DNA from: a candidate division KSB1 bacterium
GTDB lineage: Bacteria > Zhuqueibacterota > Zhuqueibacteria > Zhuqueibacterales > Zhuqueibacteraceae
DNA length: 64,000 bases
Reading direction: 5' to 3'
Assembly: GCA_034506175.1 (NCBI GenBank)
Contig: JAPDQB010000024.1
Span: 26,413-90,412, forward strand
How positions within the stretch are numbered: the stretch's first letter is position 1; every line of letters begins with the position of its first letter. The translations under genes were made by a program, and so were the position numbers. Below the pieces are notes generated by a model. That model ran no database searches and was not told where the DNA came from. It saw nothing but the letters and a program-made list of their open reading frames with translations. Shown here piece by piece: positions 25,998-33,558 of this stretch.

Positions 25998-26190
25998 GGG
26001 AAACTCAGGCAGCCGTGACGCAGCAGAGGACATGCGAACCGTGCCGAGCGCTGCTCCTCCCAACGCGGTCACCCGCTCGGCGATCAAATCCACGATCGCT
26101 CATGCCTTCGAAACGATAAATTTCGTCGATGTCAAACTCATCGGGTTGAAGATCGATGCCGTTTTCAAGGCACGTGATACAATCTTTCTG
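25998..26190 (-). pseudogene. Relics of two genes: a Dps fragment fused to a small 'PRPP synthetase-like' protein fragment
   Basis: Two abutting fragments on the minus strand. From 26190 to 26095 one frame reads KDCITCLENGIDLQPDEF then DIDEIYRFEGMSD. I recognise this as the middle of a roughly 100-residue protein common in Bacteroidetes and often mislabelled phosphoribosylpyrophosphate synthetase. From 26093 to 25998 another frame reads VDLIAERVTALGGAALGT then VRMSSAASRLPEFP, the segment of a Dps/ferritin-like protein that carries part of its ferroxidase and dimer interface. Both lack their ends. A GGAGAAAGTT-ATG at the upstream side looks like the original start region of the first gene. Confidence 0.6.
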
Positions 26191-26236
26191 TCATAACTTT
26201 CTCCAAAAGTTAGCGCCATTGGGCATCTTGTCTGCG

Positions 26237-26626
26237 CTACGGTTTGTTAACCTGAATGTTATACTCCTCCATTTCGGTAATCAAATTGTCTTTCACGACG
26301 TATTTTTGAACCCATTCATTGCGAAAAGGCTGGCCGCTTGCTTTTACTGTTCCCGATTCATTCCCGATGACGACCACCGTATCGTCTTGTGTGATGAATT
26401 CATTGGGATTGAATTCAGCGATGCTCAAGTTTTTGAGAATGCCGTCGAAAAACTTTTTTACACCCTCTTTGCCAACCAAAACGGCTTTGGACAATTGCGG
26501 GTTTGCCCCAACATAGGTCCACCGCGATTCCGGGTGAATCGTGTCCAACAAAGCGTTCATGTTTCCTGCTTTAAAAGCGTCAAACATGCGTTGAACGGTG
26601 GCGACGGGATTGTTCTTTGTTTCCAT
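26237..26626 (-). CDS. SnoaL-like/NTF2-fold protein
   Basis: 129 residues from ATG 26626, seven bases after GGAG. VQRMFDAFKAGNMNALLDTI then a WTYVG strand, VGKEGVKKFFDGIL and FRNEWVQKYVVKDNLITEM form the usual NTF2-like pattern of the SnoaL group. These are small-molecule isomerases, hydrolases or binding proteins, and no catalytic pair can be assigned. No signal peptide, so it is cytoplasmic, unlike the two lipoprotein paralogues in this cluster. It follows the VOC-family gene by 65 bases on the same strand. Confidence 0.75.
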   Translation of the reverse strand: METKNNPVATVQRMFDAFKAGNMNALLDTIHPESRWTYVGANPQLSKAVLVGKEGVKKFFDGILKNLSIAEFNPNEFITQDDTVVVIGNESGTVKASGQPFRNEWVQKYVVKDNLITEMEEYNIQVNKP

Positions 26627-26691
26627 GAATTTGCTCCGTATGAAATGCGTTGCAAAAGCGGTGAGAAGATGAAAGTGGTTTTGATTGTCTG

Positions 26692-27153
26692 TCAAGTGAA
26701 CTTAAGAAAAGACAGAATCATGTCTCTCTCCAGCGGCAAATTTTCGCCATGCCACAAATCGCGGCCATCTGGTTCCTTGCGAGTATCCACATAGATTTCC
26801 AAACCATTGCCATCAGGGTCGCCGAAGTACATGGCCCAACTGATCAGATGATCTACAAGGTAGACCGAAACGCCGGCTTCGGTTAGATTCTGATAAGCCA
26901 GTGCGAAGGACTTTTTGTCCGGCACCTCGAAAGCGACATGGTACAAACCCGTGCTGAACCGCGGCGGTTGCGGGGCGTCCGCTCCCACTTGCTGCAAAGC
27001 AATCTCATGATGCAATGAACCGCCGCTGAGAAAGGCGTAGTGATCACCAACCATCTCAGTCACTTTCAGGTTGAGAAATTTCGTGTAGAACGCAACGGCT
27101 TTGTGCAAATCGCGCACTTTGAGATGCGCGTGGCCGATTTTTGTGCGATACAT
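26692..27153 (-). CDS. VOC-family glyoxalase/dioxygenase-like protein
   Basis: 153 residues from ATG 27153 with GAGGAG eight bases upstream. The two beta-alpha-beta-beta-beta modules of the vicinal-oxygen-chelate fold are visible: IGHAHLKVRDLHKAVAFY (metal His in GHAHL) and LYHVAFEVPDKKSFALAY (second His), ending with the metal Glu in GDPDGNGLEIYVD. This matches extradiol-dioxygenase-like and glyoxalase-like members; the actual substrate is unknown. Confidence 0.87.
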   Translation of the reverse strand: MYRTKIGHAHLKVRDLHKAVAFYTKFLNLKVTEMVGDHYAFLSGGSLHHEIALQQVGADAPQPPRFSTGLYHVAFEVPDKKSFALAYQNLTEAGVSVYLVDHLISWAMYFGDPDGNGLEIYVDTRKEPDGRDLWHGENLPLERDMILSFLKFT

Positions 27154-27219
27154 TGATTGACTCCTCAAGCATCGTAAGAGAACCAGAATGATAATGCAAT
27201 AGACGAAAATACCTTTGTT

Positions 27220-27435
27220 GTCATTCCGAGTGCTAAACCACTGGCAGTGGCATTTTCAGAATGAAACGTTGTCATCGCGAGGAGCGCTTTCTGCGACGAA
27301 GCGATCTGTTAGCTCCAAGAGATTGCTTCGCTGGAAAGCGCTCGCAATGACTGTTCTTAGCAGGAACGAAGCGAGGAGGCATCCAAGCCGCATAAACATT
27401 GGGCGGAAAAGATTCCTCGCTGCGCTCGAAATGAC
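27220..27435. repeat. Interspersed GTCATT/AATGAC palindromic repeat
   Basis: About 215 bases of mosaic repeat bounded by GTCATTCCGAG and AATGAC. Inside is the familiar intergenic repeat GTCATCGCGAGGAGCGC with its inverse GCGCTCGCAATGAC, plus a run reading ATTCCTCGCTGCGCTCGAAA. Short readings such as FERSEESFP are products of this repeat and not genes. It separates the VOC gene from the YceI gene. Confidence 0.7.
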
Positions 27436-27460
27436 AATCAAGAGTTTTTCGCATAGGTTC

Positions 27461-28006
27461 TTAAGCGGCTTTCGCCAATGCCAGCGCTTTGGTGAACTCG
27501 GCAAGAATCTCGATTTTGACTTCATTGCCAACCACAACGCCGCCGGCTTCGGTGAGCGCATTCCATTGCAGCCCGAAATCAAAGCGGTTCAGCTTGGTGC
27601 GAATCTCGAATCCTGCGACCTGAACGCCATCAAAACCGGCGACGGTGCCGTTGTAAACGGCGTCAAGCGTGATTTCTTTTGTCACGCCGCGCATCGTCAG
27701 CTTGCCGGTCACCTGCAGCTCATGGTCGGAAATTTTCTTCACCGAGGTTGACACAAAAGTTATCTTCGGATATTTTTTGCTGTCGAAGAAATCAGGTGAT
27801 TTCAAGTGCGCGTCGCGTTGCTCGTTCTTGGTGTTGATGCTGTTGACCTCGGCTTCGAATGAAACCTGGGCATCGCTGAAATCGTCTGTCGAAGATTCAA
27901 TCGTCGCGTCGAACCGGCTGAAATGTCCGGTCACGGTCGAAACCACAAGATGTTTCACTTTGAAGCTGACTTCAGAGTGGGCGGGGTCAATTTTCCAGAA
28001 TGCCAT
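27461..28006 (-). CDS. YceI-family lipocalin-like protein
   Basis: 181 residues from ATG 28006, preceded by AAGGAA. The complete YceI barrel is seen: WKIDPAHSEVSFKVKHLVVS, GHFSRFDATI, FFDSKKYPKITFVS, LTMRGVTKEITLDA and FDFGLQWN. Family members bind isoprenoid-like ligands such as polyprenyl chains. There is no signal peptide, so this one would be cytoplasmic, which is common in non-proteobacterial homologues. It lies downstream of the Crp/Fnr-type regulator gene, 126 bases away, on the same strand and could be one of its targets. Confidence 0.93.
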   Translation of the reverse strand: MAFWKIDPAHSEVSFKVKHLVVSTVTGHFSRFDATIESSTDDFSDAQVSFEAEVNSINTKNEQRDAHLKSPDFFDSKKYPKITFVSTSVKKISDHELQVTGKLTMRGVTKEITLDAVYNGTVAGFDGVQVAGFEIRTKLNRFDFGLQWNALTEAGGVVVGNEVKIEILAEFTKALALAKAA

Positions 28007-28132
28007 GGTAGTGTTCCTTTCATTTCGTTTATGGTTGCAGTTCATTTTGAATACACTACCAATATAGCAATCGGGACGTCGCGGCACATTCACCTAGGTT
28101 AAGAAATGCCGTTAACATACGTTAACTGCGCG

Positions 28133-28714
28133 TCAGCGCTTGGCCGCGAGCTCTTTGCGGATGCGGCTGAGTGATTGCGGGGTAATGCCGATGTAGGAAG
28201 CAATCTGGTTTTGCGGCACTTGCTCAACCAGACGGGGGTAGGTTTCGATAAACGCCAGATAACGCTCTTCGGCAGAGGCGCTGAGCGCATCGTTGATTCT
28301 TTTGTGGGTGGCAATGTAATTTGATTCCAAAAGCAGGCGGAAGAAACGCTCCATGGCGGGAACGGCGGCGAACAGCTTCTCCCGCGCAGATTTTTCCAAC
28401 AGCAGCACTTCGGAATCTTGCAAGGCATCGATATTGTGCGTTGACGGCGCGCCAGAGAGAAAGCTGTTGAGATCGGAAATCCACCAGTCCTCAATCGCGA
28501 ACTGGATGATGTGTTCCTCACCCTTGTGATCAATCGTGTACTCGCGCAGACAGCCATTGTTGACAAAAGCCAGATACCTGCACACGTCGCCGTTCTGCAG
28601 CAAAAGTTGCCGCTTCCTGACCGTCCGGTGCACGAAGAACTGAGTACAGCGGTCAAGCTCTTCCGTGGTGAGATGGAGGCGTTTGTTGATATGTGTGCGA
28701 AGCAAGTCGAACAT
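28133..28714 (-). CDS. Crp/Fnr-family transcriptional regulator
   Basis: 193 residues from ATG 28714. The N-terminal cyclic-nucleotide-binding-type beta barrel (about 20-115) starts VHRTVRKRQLLLQNGDVCRY. A dimer helix follows, then a helix-turn-helix VPQNQIASYIGITPQSLSRI RKEL. The phosphate-binding cassette of true cAMP receptors (GE-L/I-x6-RT/SA) is not recognisable; the segment reads SDLNSFLSGAPSTHNIDAL, and there are no Fnr cysteines near the N-terminus. So ligand binding is uncertain even though a cyclase gene lies 7 kb away. This is the common Bacteroidetes-type form. Confidence 0.88.
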   Translation of the reverse strand: MFDLLRTHINKRLHLTTEELDRCTQFFVHRTVRKRQLLLQNGDVCRYLAFVNNGCLREYTIDHKGEEHIIQFAIEDWWISDLNSFLSGAPSTHNIDALQDSEVLLLEKSAREKLFAAVPAMERFFRLLLESNYIATHKRINDALSASAEERYLAFIETYPRLVEQVPQNQIASYIGITPQSLSRIRKELAAKR

Positions 28715-28920
28715 AGGCAAAAGAGCGAAAAAGGAAATTATGGATTCCGCTTTCGCGGGTATGATAATTTTCGATGATTCCGGATTTTTCAGCATCCTGC
28801 CTCAATATAGCATTAAATATCTGGGTTGCAAGGGATTTCTTCGATCGCCAGCTTGATGAAGCGGTAAGATGCTTTTATTTTTAAAGACACTTGCATTTTC
28901 CGGAATTCATCTATACTTTT

Positions 28921-29066
28921 CCCAACGCGGACAAGCCGCAACCAAAAAGATTTACTCGCTCACAGAAAAGGAACTCTCACCGAAATGATTTTTTTCTGTG
29001 AGAGTTCCAATTCTGTGAGCCAAAAGTCTTTGCTTTTTTTGCAAAGATATCACTTGTAACAGATTA
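28921..29066. repeat. Hairpin repeat, copy B
   Basis: 146 bases matching 13355-13503. Arms of 27 bases at 28959-28985 and 28993-29019 pair around a short loop. Relative to copy A, several arm bases differ on both sides in a way that keeps pairing (CTCACGGAA/TTCCGTGAG there, CTCACAGAA/TTCTGTGAG here). Intergenic, between the Crp/Fnr gene and the kinase fragment. Confidence 0.8.
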
Positions 29067-29127
29067 ATGGTTTTTGTATTTTTCGCGGTGGTAGCTTTCG
29101 TCCAACAAAACAATTTTGAGACCGACA

Positions 29128-29412
29128 ATGCTCGGCAAGACCATTTCGCATTATCCCGCTTTACGGGATCCCGTACTGCGGGACAAGATTATTGACTGGC
29201 TTGGCCAGGGCGGCATGGGCATCGTTTACAAAGCGGAAGACAGCAAGCTGCAGCGCCTGCTGGCGCTGAAATTCCTGCCGGAAAATTTGACGCGCGATGC
29301 CGAGGCCAAGGCGCGGCTGATTCAGGAAGCGCGCGCTGCCGCGGCACTCAACCATCCCAACATTGCCACGATTTATGCCAGCAAAGAGGCGCCCCCAAAA
29401 CGATACAGGTGA
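29128..29412 (+). pseudogene. Truncated Ser/Thr kinase N-terminal lobe
   Basis: From ATG 29128 ([17 protein letters not shown]) the reading holds only the glycine loop [13 protein letters not shown], the lysine strand [10 protein letters not shown] and the following helix, then leaves homology after HPNIATIYA. The DNA is a close copy of 30199-30359, the start of the large kinase gene. A short palindromic insert (29152-29192) adds [16 protein letters not shown] before the glycine loop. Beyond the break, a third frame reads [16 protein letters not shown] to a stop, apparently the tail of some other gene. It has no catalytic loop and cannot be active. Confidence 0.75.
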
Positions 29413-29461
29413 AACGAATGCAGCGATGAAATTCACCATCATTAAAAAAGAGAGCTGAAAA

Positions 29462-29798
29462 ATGATTCATCTCATCAGCCAAAAAGCTACGCGGCAACAA
29501 ATTATTGAAGAAATGCTCGAAGCGTTGGACCCGATCATCAAACGCGCCGTTGAGATCCAACGACAAATATTGACCGGCGGCGAAAATGCATGCGGATTGC
29601 GAAAGTGTCCTCATTAAAGACGGCAGTCGTCAAGAGGACATTTGGGGCGCTAATTGGATTCCTGCCAAACAAACAATTGAATTTGAAGCCCTCATCAATA
29701 TTCGCCCGCATCGCCAAAATCTCGGAATGACGATACAAGAGCCGGCCATCAAACACCAAGTCGAAGCTATGGTCAGAAAATTTCTGGAGGGTGTATGA
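29462..29798 (+). pseudogene. DUF5674-family protein, frameshifted at an A-run
   Basis: The first frame reads MIHLISQKATRQQIIEEML and RAVEIQRQILTGGE, the second (from 29586) MHADCESVLIKDGSRQED, IWGANWIPAKQTIEFEALIN and so on to 29798. Together they match the DUF5674 pattern (GGExHADxE, then QEDIWGAN, then EFxxxINIRP). The break is at AAAA 29583-29586; with one A fewer the halves join as GGEMHADCES. Function of the family is unknown. It overlaps the next gene by four bases (ATGA), suggesting they were one operon. Confidence 0.7.
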
Positions 29799-30151
29799 AA
29801 AACCTTGAAAAACGCCGTTCGCGCTATTTGCAAGATTCCCCGCCGATACGGCTTGGCGGCCTTGCAGCAAACTTGGGACGAATTGCCAGTTTCTCCAAGT
29901 ATGCAGATCATCTGGAAGTTGTCGACAGTGTAATGCAGGAGAGTAAATGGTTTATTGAATGGACGGCTTCCGAGTTGGAGATTCAACAAGCGGCTGAACT
30001 GGTGAGATTGCAAGTCCAGCTGGCATTGTGGCAACTGCAATCAAAAAACAAATGGGACGACGAGCGTTGGCGGCTCGAACTAGCCGCTGATTCAAAGCAA
30101 TGGTCAGATCGCCTGCTTGAAATGTCGGGGTTATTAACCGTGAGTCGATGA
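29795..30151 (+). CDS. Hypothetical protein coupled to the DUF5674 gene
   Basis: 118 residues, mostly charged and helical (SELEIQQAAELVRLQVQLAL), no membrane segment or signal peptide. I recognise no family. It overlaps the DUF5674 stop by four bases and ends just before the kinase ATG at 30153, so all three may be co-transcribed. RLGGLAANLGRIASFSKYAD near the start resembles the opening of small cyanobacterial and Chlorobi proteins found beside DUF5674 genes, but that is only an impression. Confidence 0.6.
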   Translation: MKNLEKRRSRYLQDSPPIRLGGLAANLGRIASFSKYADHLEVVDSVMQESKWFIEWTASELEIQQAAELVRLQVQLALWQLQSKNKWDDERWRLELAADSKQWSDRLLEMSGLLTVSR

Positions 30152-30152
30152 T

Positions 30153-33100
30153 ATGATCGGTCAGACAATCCTGCACTACAAAATCCTCGCCAAGCTCGGC
30201 GAAGGCGGCATGGGCATCGTTTACAAAGCGGAAGACACCAAGCTGCGGCGCCTGGTGGCGCTGAAATTTCTGCCGGAAAATTTGACTCGCGAGGCCGAGG
30301 CCAAAGCGCGGCTGCTTCAGGAAGCGCGCGCTGCTGCCGCACTCAACCATCCCAATATTTGCACCATCTATGAAATTGGCGAAGCCGAAGATAAATTTTT
30401 CATTGCAATGGAATACGTTGAAGGGGAAACGCTGCGCAAGACGTTGATCAGTAAACAGTTATCAGTGACCAGCGTTGTTGAGTATGCCCTGCAAATCGCC
30501 GCGGGCTTGCAGGCGGCGCACGAAAAGGGCGTCATTCATCGTGACATCAAAAGCGCGAATATTATGGTCACGGCCAAAGGCCAAATCAAAATCATGGACT
30601 TCGGGCTGGCCAAGCTCGCCGGCAGCTCGTTTCTGACCAAAGATAAAGCGACGATGGGCACGGTGGCGTACATGTCGCCCGAGCAGGCGCGCGGCAGAAA
30701 AGTCGATCAGCGCACCGATCTTTGGTCATTTGGCGTCGTGCTCTACGAAATGCTCACCGGCCAATTGCCGTTTCAGAGCGATCATGAGCAGGTGCTGATT
30801 TATGCGATCATCAACGAAACGCCGGAACCGATCAGCGATTTGCGGCTGGACACACCGCTGGCGTTGGCAGCCATCGTCAACAAAGCGTTGACTAAAAATG
30901 CGGACAAACGTTATCAAGATATCGATGCGATATTGGCGGATTTGCAAGCTTTGCAAAAAACAGTGAGCTTTACAATGCCGGCGATGAAAACGCCAGGCCC
31001 GCGCCCGGGCAATTTGCCCGTGCCCTCGACGCCGCTTGTCGGGCGCGAGCAAGAGCTTGCGGCCCTCACCCAGCTTCTGCTTCGTGAGGACGTGCGATTG
31101 GTCACGCTAACCGGACCAGGCGGCACCGGCAAGACCAGGCTTGGCCTGAAAGCGGCCGCCAATTTGAACGAAGTGTTCACGGACGGAACCTTTTTTGTTT
31201 CTCTCGCCGCCAACACGGATGCCAAGCTGGTGATGTCCACCATTGCCCAGACCTTCGGAATCTTTGAAAACCCTGTGCGTTCAGTAGCCGAGGGCGTCAT
31301 CGCTTATTTGCACGAAAAGCATTTGCTCCTGCTGCTCGACAACTTTGAGCAAGTGGTTGATGCGACGGCGGTGGTTGCCGAATTGCTGGCCGCTTGCCCG
31401 AAGCTGAAAATTATCGTCACCAGCCGCTCGGTGTTGCACCTCACAGGCGAGCACGAGTTTGCGGTGCAACCGCTTGCCACACCCGATCCGAAGCAAACGC
31501 TTGCTCTCGAAGCGCTCACCCATTTTGCGGCGATAGAACTTTTCAAACAGCGCGCTCAATCCGTGCAACCGGATTTCGCCATCACTCTTGAAAATGCCAA
31601 AGCCATTGCCGAAATTTGTTATCGCCTCGATGGTTTGCCATTGGCGATCGAGCTCGCGGCGGCGCGCCTCAAAATATTTTCGCCGCAGGCGATTTTGGCG
31701 CGGCTCGAGAAACGTTTCGAGCTTTTGAAAGGCGGGGCGCGCGATATGCCGGCGCGCCACCACACCTTGCAGCAAGCCATTGCATGGAGCTACGACTTGC
31801 TCAACGAGGAGGAGAAAGCGTGGTTCCGCCGGCTGGCCGTGTTTTCCGGCGGTTGCCCTCTGGACGCGGTTGAAGTGGTTTGCCGCGCCAAAAATCGTCT
31901 AACGTGCTCAGCGTTGGATGTCATTGCGGCTCTGATTGACAAGAGCCTGCTGCGTCAAGATCAAACCGCGGTGGATGAGCCGCGATTTGTGATGCTTGAA
32001 ACGATTCGCGAATACGCTTTGGAATGTTTGCGCGCCAGCGAAGATTGGGAGGCGGCGAGGCGCGCTCACGCCGATTTTTTTTTGGCCTTGGCGCTGCAGG
32101 CCGAACCCGAGCTGACCGGGCCAAAGCAAAAAGTTTGGTTGACGAAATTGGAACGTGAGCACGACAACTTCCGTACCTTGCTCAAGTGGGTGGAAGAAAC
32201 CGGCGAGGTGGAACACGGGCTGCGCTTGGGCGGCGCGCTGTGGCGATTCTGGCTGGTGCGCGGCCACATGATCGAAGGCCGCGAACGGCTGACCGCGCTG
32301 TTGGCGCTTCCAGGTTCCGCCGAACGCACGCGCGAACGCGCCAAGGCGCTGAATGGCACCGCCACCATCATTCATGAAATGGGAGATTACACCACCGCTC
32401 ACCCTCTTCTCCTCGAAAGTCTGGAGATTTGGCGGGAGCTTGGCGACAAGAAAGCCGAGGCCGCAGCCATTAACAACCTGGGCTGGGTGGCAACCATGCG
32501 TTGTGATTTTGATACGGGACGCGCGCTTTCAGCAGAAAGCCTGATCTTGCACCACGAGTTGGACGATAAACGCGGCATCGCGCTGGCGCTCAACAATCTT
32601 GGGTGGGCGGCATGCTTGCAGGGCGACCTCACAACGGCGCGGTCTCTGCATGAAAGCGGCCTGAGCCTTCGTCGTGAAATCGGCGATGACCGCGGCATTG
32701 CTTTTGTGCTGACCAGCCTGGGATGGATTGAGGGCATGCAAGGCCATTATGAAAAGGCCACTTCGCTATTGGAAGAGGCTTATCGCAGACTGAAGGTTCT
32801 AGATGACAAGCAGCTCATGGCCATCGCTTTGAGCTATCAGAGCAACGCGGCGATCATTCATGGCGATTTGGAGCGGGCCAGAACACTTCTGGAAGAAAGC
32901 GCACCGTTCATAAAAGAAGTGGGAAGCAAATGGGCGCTGGCCTTTTATTGTTACACCTCAGCAATCGTGGCGCACGAACAGAACAACAGCAAGCTGGCGG
33001 AAGAGCATCTGGAAGAAAGTCTGTCGCTGTACCGCGCGCTGGAGAATAAATGGGGAATGGCTTATGTCCTCAACTTTCGCGGCCATGTGAAGCTCCAGAA

Positions 33101-33446
33101 AAATGACATGGACTGCGCCCAGGCCTGTTATAAAGAAAGTTTGTATTTGTCCAAAGAAACGGGCAATAAACTTGGCATGGCCAACGCATTGGTCGGCTTC
33201 GGCCGATTGTCGCACGCGGTTGGCAATCAGAATCGCGCCGCCCGCCTTTTTGCCGCGGCGGAGGCTTTGCATCTCGCCACCGGCGCTCCCCTTCCGGCCT
33301 ACGTGCGCGCGCGTTTCGATCAAGAAGTCTCGGCGGCGCGTGCCGCACTGGGTGAAGAAGTCTTCGCTACTGAATATAAAGCGGGCAAAGAGATGGCGGT
33401 GGAGCAGACGATTGAGTATGCATTGAAAGACGTGGTCAGTACTTGA
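30153..33446 (+). CDS. Ser/Thr protein kinase - STAND ATPase - TPR signalling protein
   Basis: 1097 residues. Kinase domain (about 9-270): glycine loop [16 protein letters not shown] lysine K38, catalytic HRDIKSAN (D131), DFG (149-151) and GTVAYMSPEQARG. A STAND/NB-ARC-like ATPase follows (about 290-620): P-loop GPGGTGKTRL at 321-330, Walker B LLLLLDNFEQVV, VTSRSVLHL and the GLPLAIELAAARL motif. The C-terminal third (about 700-1060) is a row of TPR repeats (AINNLGWVA, LALNNLGWAA, VLTSLGWIEG). No transmembrane helix is seen. STAND proteins usually oligomerise after ligand binding, here presumably to control the kinase. A broken copy of its first lobe lies upstream. Confidence 0.92.
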   Translation: MIGQTILHYKILAKLGEGGMGIVYKAEDTKLRRLVALKFLPENLTREAEAKARLLQEARAAAALNHPNICTIYEIGEAEDKFFIAMEYVEGETLRKTLISKQLSVTSVVEYALQIAAGLQAAHEKGVIHRDIKSANIMVTAKGQIKIMDFGLAKLAGSSFLTKDKATMGTVAYMSPEQARGRKVDQRTDLWSFGVVLYEMLTGQLPFQSDHEQVLIYAIINETPEPISDLRLDTPLALAAIVNKALTKNADKRYQDIDAILADLQALQKTVSFTMPAMKTPGPRPGNLPVPSTPLVGREQELAALTQLLLREDVRLVTLTGPGGTGKTRLGLKAAANLNEVFTDGTFFVSLAANTDAKLVMSTIAQTFGIFENPVRSVAEGVIAYLHEKHLLLLLDNFEQVVDATAVVAELLAACPKLKIIVTSRSVLHLTGEHEFAVQPLATPDPKQTLALEALTHFAAIELFKQRAQSVQPDFAITLENAKAIAEICYRLDGLPLAIELAAARLKIFSPQAILARLEKRFELLKGGARDMPARHHTLQQAIAWSYDLLNEEEKAWFRRLAVFSGGCPLDAVEVVCRAKNRLTCSALDVIAALIDKSLLRQDQTAVDEPRFVMLETIREYALECLRASEDWEAARRAHADFFLALALQAEPELTGPKQKVWLTKLEREHDNFRTLLKWVEETGEVEHGLRLGGALWRFWLVRGHMIEGRERLTALLALPGSAERTRERAKALNGTATIIHEMGDYTTAHPLLLESLEIWRELGDKKAEAAAINNLGWVATMRCDFDTGRALSAESLILHHELDDKRGIALALNNLGWAACLQGDLTTARSLHESGLSLRREIGDDRGIAFVLTSLGWIEGMQGHYEKATSLLEEAYRRLKVLDDKQLMAIALSYQSNAAIIHGDLERARTLLEESAPFIKEVGSKWALAFYCYTSAIVAHEQNNSKLAEEHLEESLSLYRALENKWGMAYVLNFRGHVKLQKNDMDCAQACYKESLYLSKETGNKLGMANALVGFGRLSHAVGNQNRAARLFAAAEALHLATGAPLPAYVRARFDQEVSAARAALGEEVFATEYKAGKEMAVEQTIEYALKDVVST

Positions 33447-33558
33447 GGCATCGAAAATTTATGAACGTCAAATTCATGACCAACGAATAAAGGCTGCCAA
33501 CTAATGATTTTATCTGTTGATCGTTTTTCATCCGGTGGACATTTTTTAATCTGTTTGC

